30,247 bases of DNA from an uncultured Collinsella sp. (GTDB lineage Bacteria > Actinomycetota > Coriobacteriia > Coriobacteriales > Coriobacteriaceae). The DNA lies in contig URYU01000005.1 of assembly GCA_900552155.1 (NCBI GenBank), positions 1-30,247 on the forward strand. Reading direction: 5' to 3'. Below are positions 30,035-30,247 of this stretch, piece by piece (the stretch's first letter is position 1; each line of letters opens with the position of its first letter). The notes below the pieces were generated by a model, which saw only the letters and a program-made list of their open reading frames with translations, was not told the DNA's origin and ran no database searches. The translations under genes and the position numbers were made by a program.

Positions 30035-30247
30035 ATGGTGCTGTTTGATGATCGGGTTGTGTTGTTTGAGAGCGACGAGGGCGGGGAGTACCTGCTTGTA
30101 ACGTGTGAGCCGTCTGGCATGGGCGGCCTGGTGGTTCGGCAGACGAGTGAGGGTCCGTTGACACAATGGTGCTTTGAGGAGTCGCCGCATGTGGTCGAGA
30201 CGTTTGTGGCGCACGAGGGGCTTGTGGCGCTGGAGCAATTCTATGGA
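30035..30247 (+). CDS. hypothetical protein, 5' part (cut by window end)
   Basis: ATG 30035 follows AAAGGTGA (30023-30030). The first 71 codons are open to the window edge: MVLFDDRVVLFESDEGGEYL, then LVTCEPSGMGGLVVRQTSEG, then a mixed region ending EGLVALEQFYG. The protein is acidic, has no signal peptide or membrane segment, and I do not recognise it. It has its own predicted promoter and comes after the serS terminator. Confidence 0.65.
   Translation, partial: MVLFDDRVVLFESDEGGEYLLVTCEPSGMGGLVVRQTSEGPLTQWCFEESPHVVETFVAHEGLVALEQFYG

Overview
The window is about 60% G+C, gene-dense and mostly coded on the + strand. High G+C, a Tad pilus locus without any outer-membrane secretin, and the type of housekeeping genes suggest a monoderm gut actinobacterium of the Coriobacteriia, most like Collinsella. 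The genus is my inference from sequence style and gene content, not from a search.

Layout. 1-291: the tail of an ABC transporter ATPase broken by an in-frame stop. 372-2290: a zinc-dependent phospholipase C-like protein converging on a nuclease-like protein of unknown role. 2712-4172 (-): pyruvate kinase. 4615-7296: a Ca2+-type P-type ATPase behind a structured leader that can hide its ribosome binding site. 7544-8728: rsgA. 8981-18571: one tightly overlapping Tad/Flp pilus operon (cpaB, tadZ, tadA, tadB, tadC, flp pilin, an unknown anchored protein, three TadE-like pseudopilins, a large TadG-like protein) ending in a DUF192 gene. 18635-19182: a toxin-antitoxin-like pair with a probable homopolymer frameshift. 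19306-19378: tRNA-Phe. 19436-19666: four tandem 62-bp inverted-repeat units. 19862-20923: a GH5-like protein that lacks the expected acid/base glutamate. 20930-25357: rsmI, metG, rsmA and a TatD hydrolase, which handle rRNA modification, tRNA charging and nucleic-acid upkeep. 25401-25487: tRNA-Leu(CAG). 25577-25801: a MITE-like element. 25876-28135: SPFH protein, rlmH, proC. 28293-28466 (-): a 57-aa membrane protein missed by length cut-offs, divergent from serS (28578-29861). 30035-end: start of an unrecognised gene.

The pilus operon is the main functional module. TadZ, the TadA ATPase and the TadB/TadC platform should assemble Flp pilin plus minor pilins. All four pilin-like proteins carry a processing site of the form A-Q-x-T-(V/T)-E rather than the usual Gly at -1, and no prepilin peptidase lies in the window. 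The second theme is intergenic structure: at least five separate palindromic or inverted-repeat elements lie between genes, several of which look like repeat families or small non-autonomous mobile elements.

Most promising for follow-up: the 62-bp tandem hairpin array, the 225-bp MITE-like element, the SD-sequestering leader of the Ca2+ ATPase, the degenerate GH5 protein, the A7 frameshift in the toxin-like gene, and the low-G+C Cys-containing segment inside the TadG-like protein.
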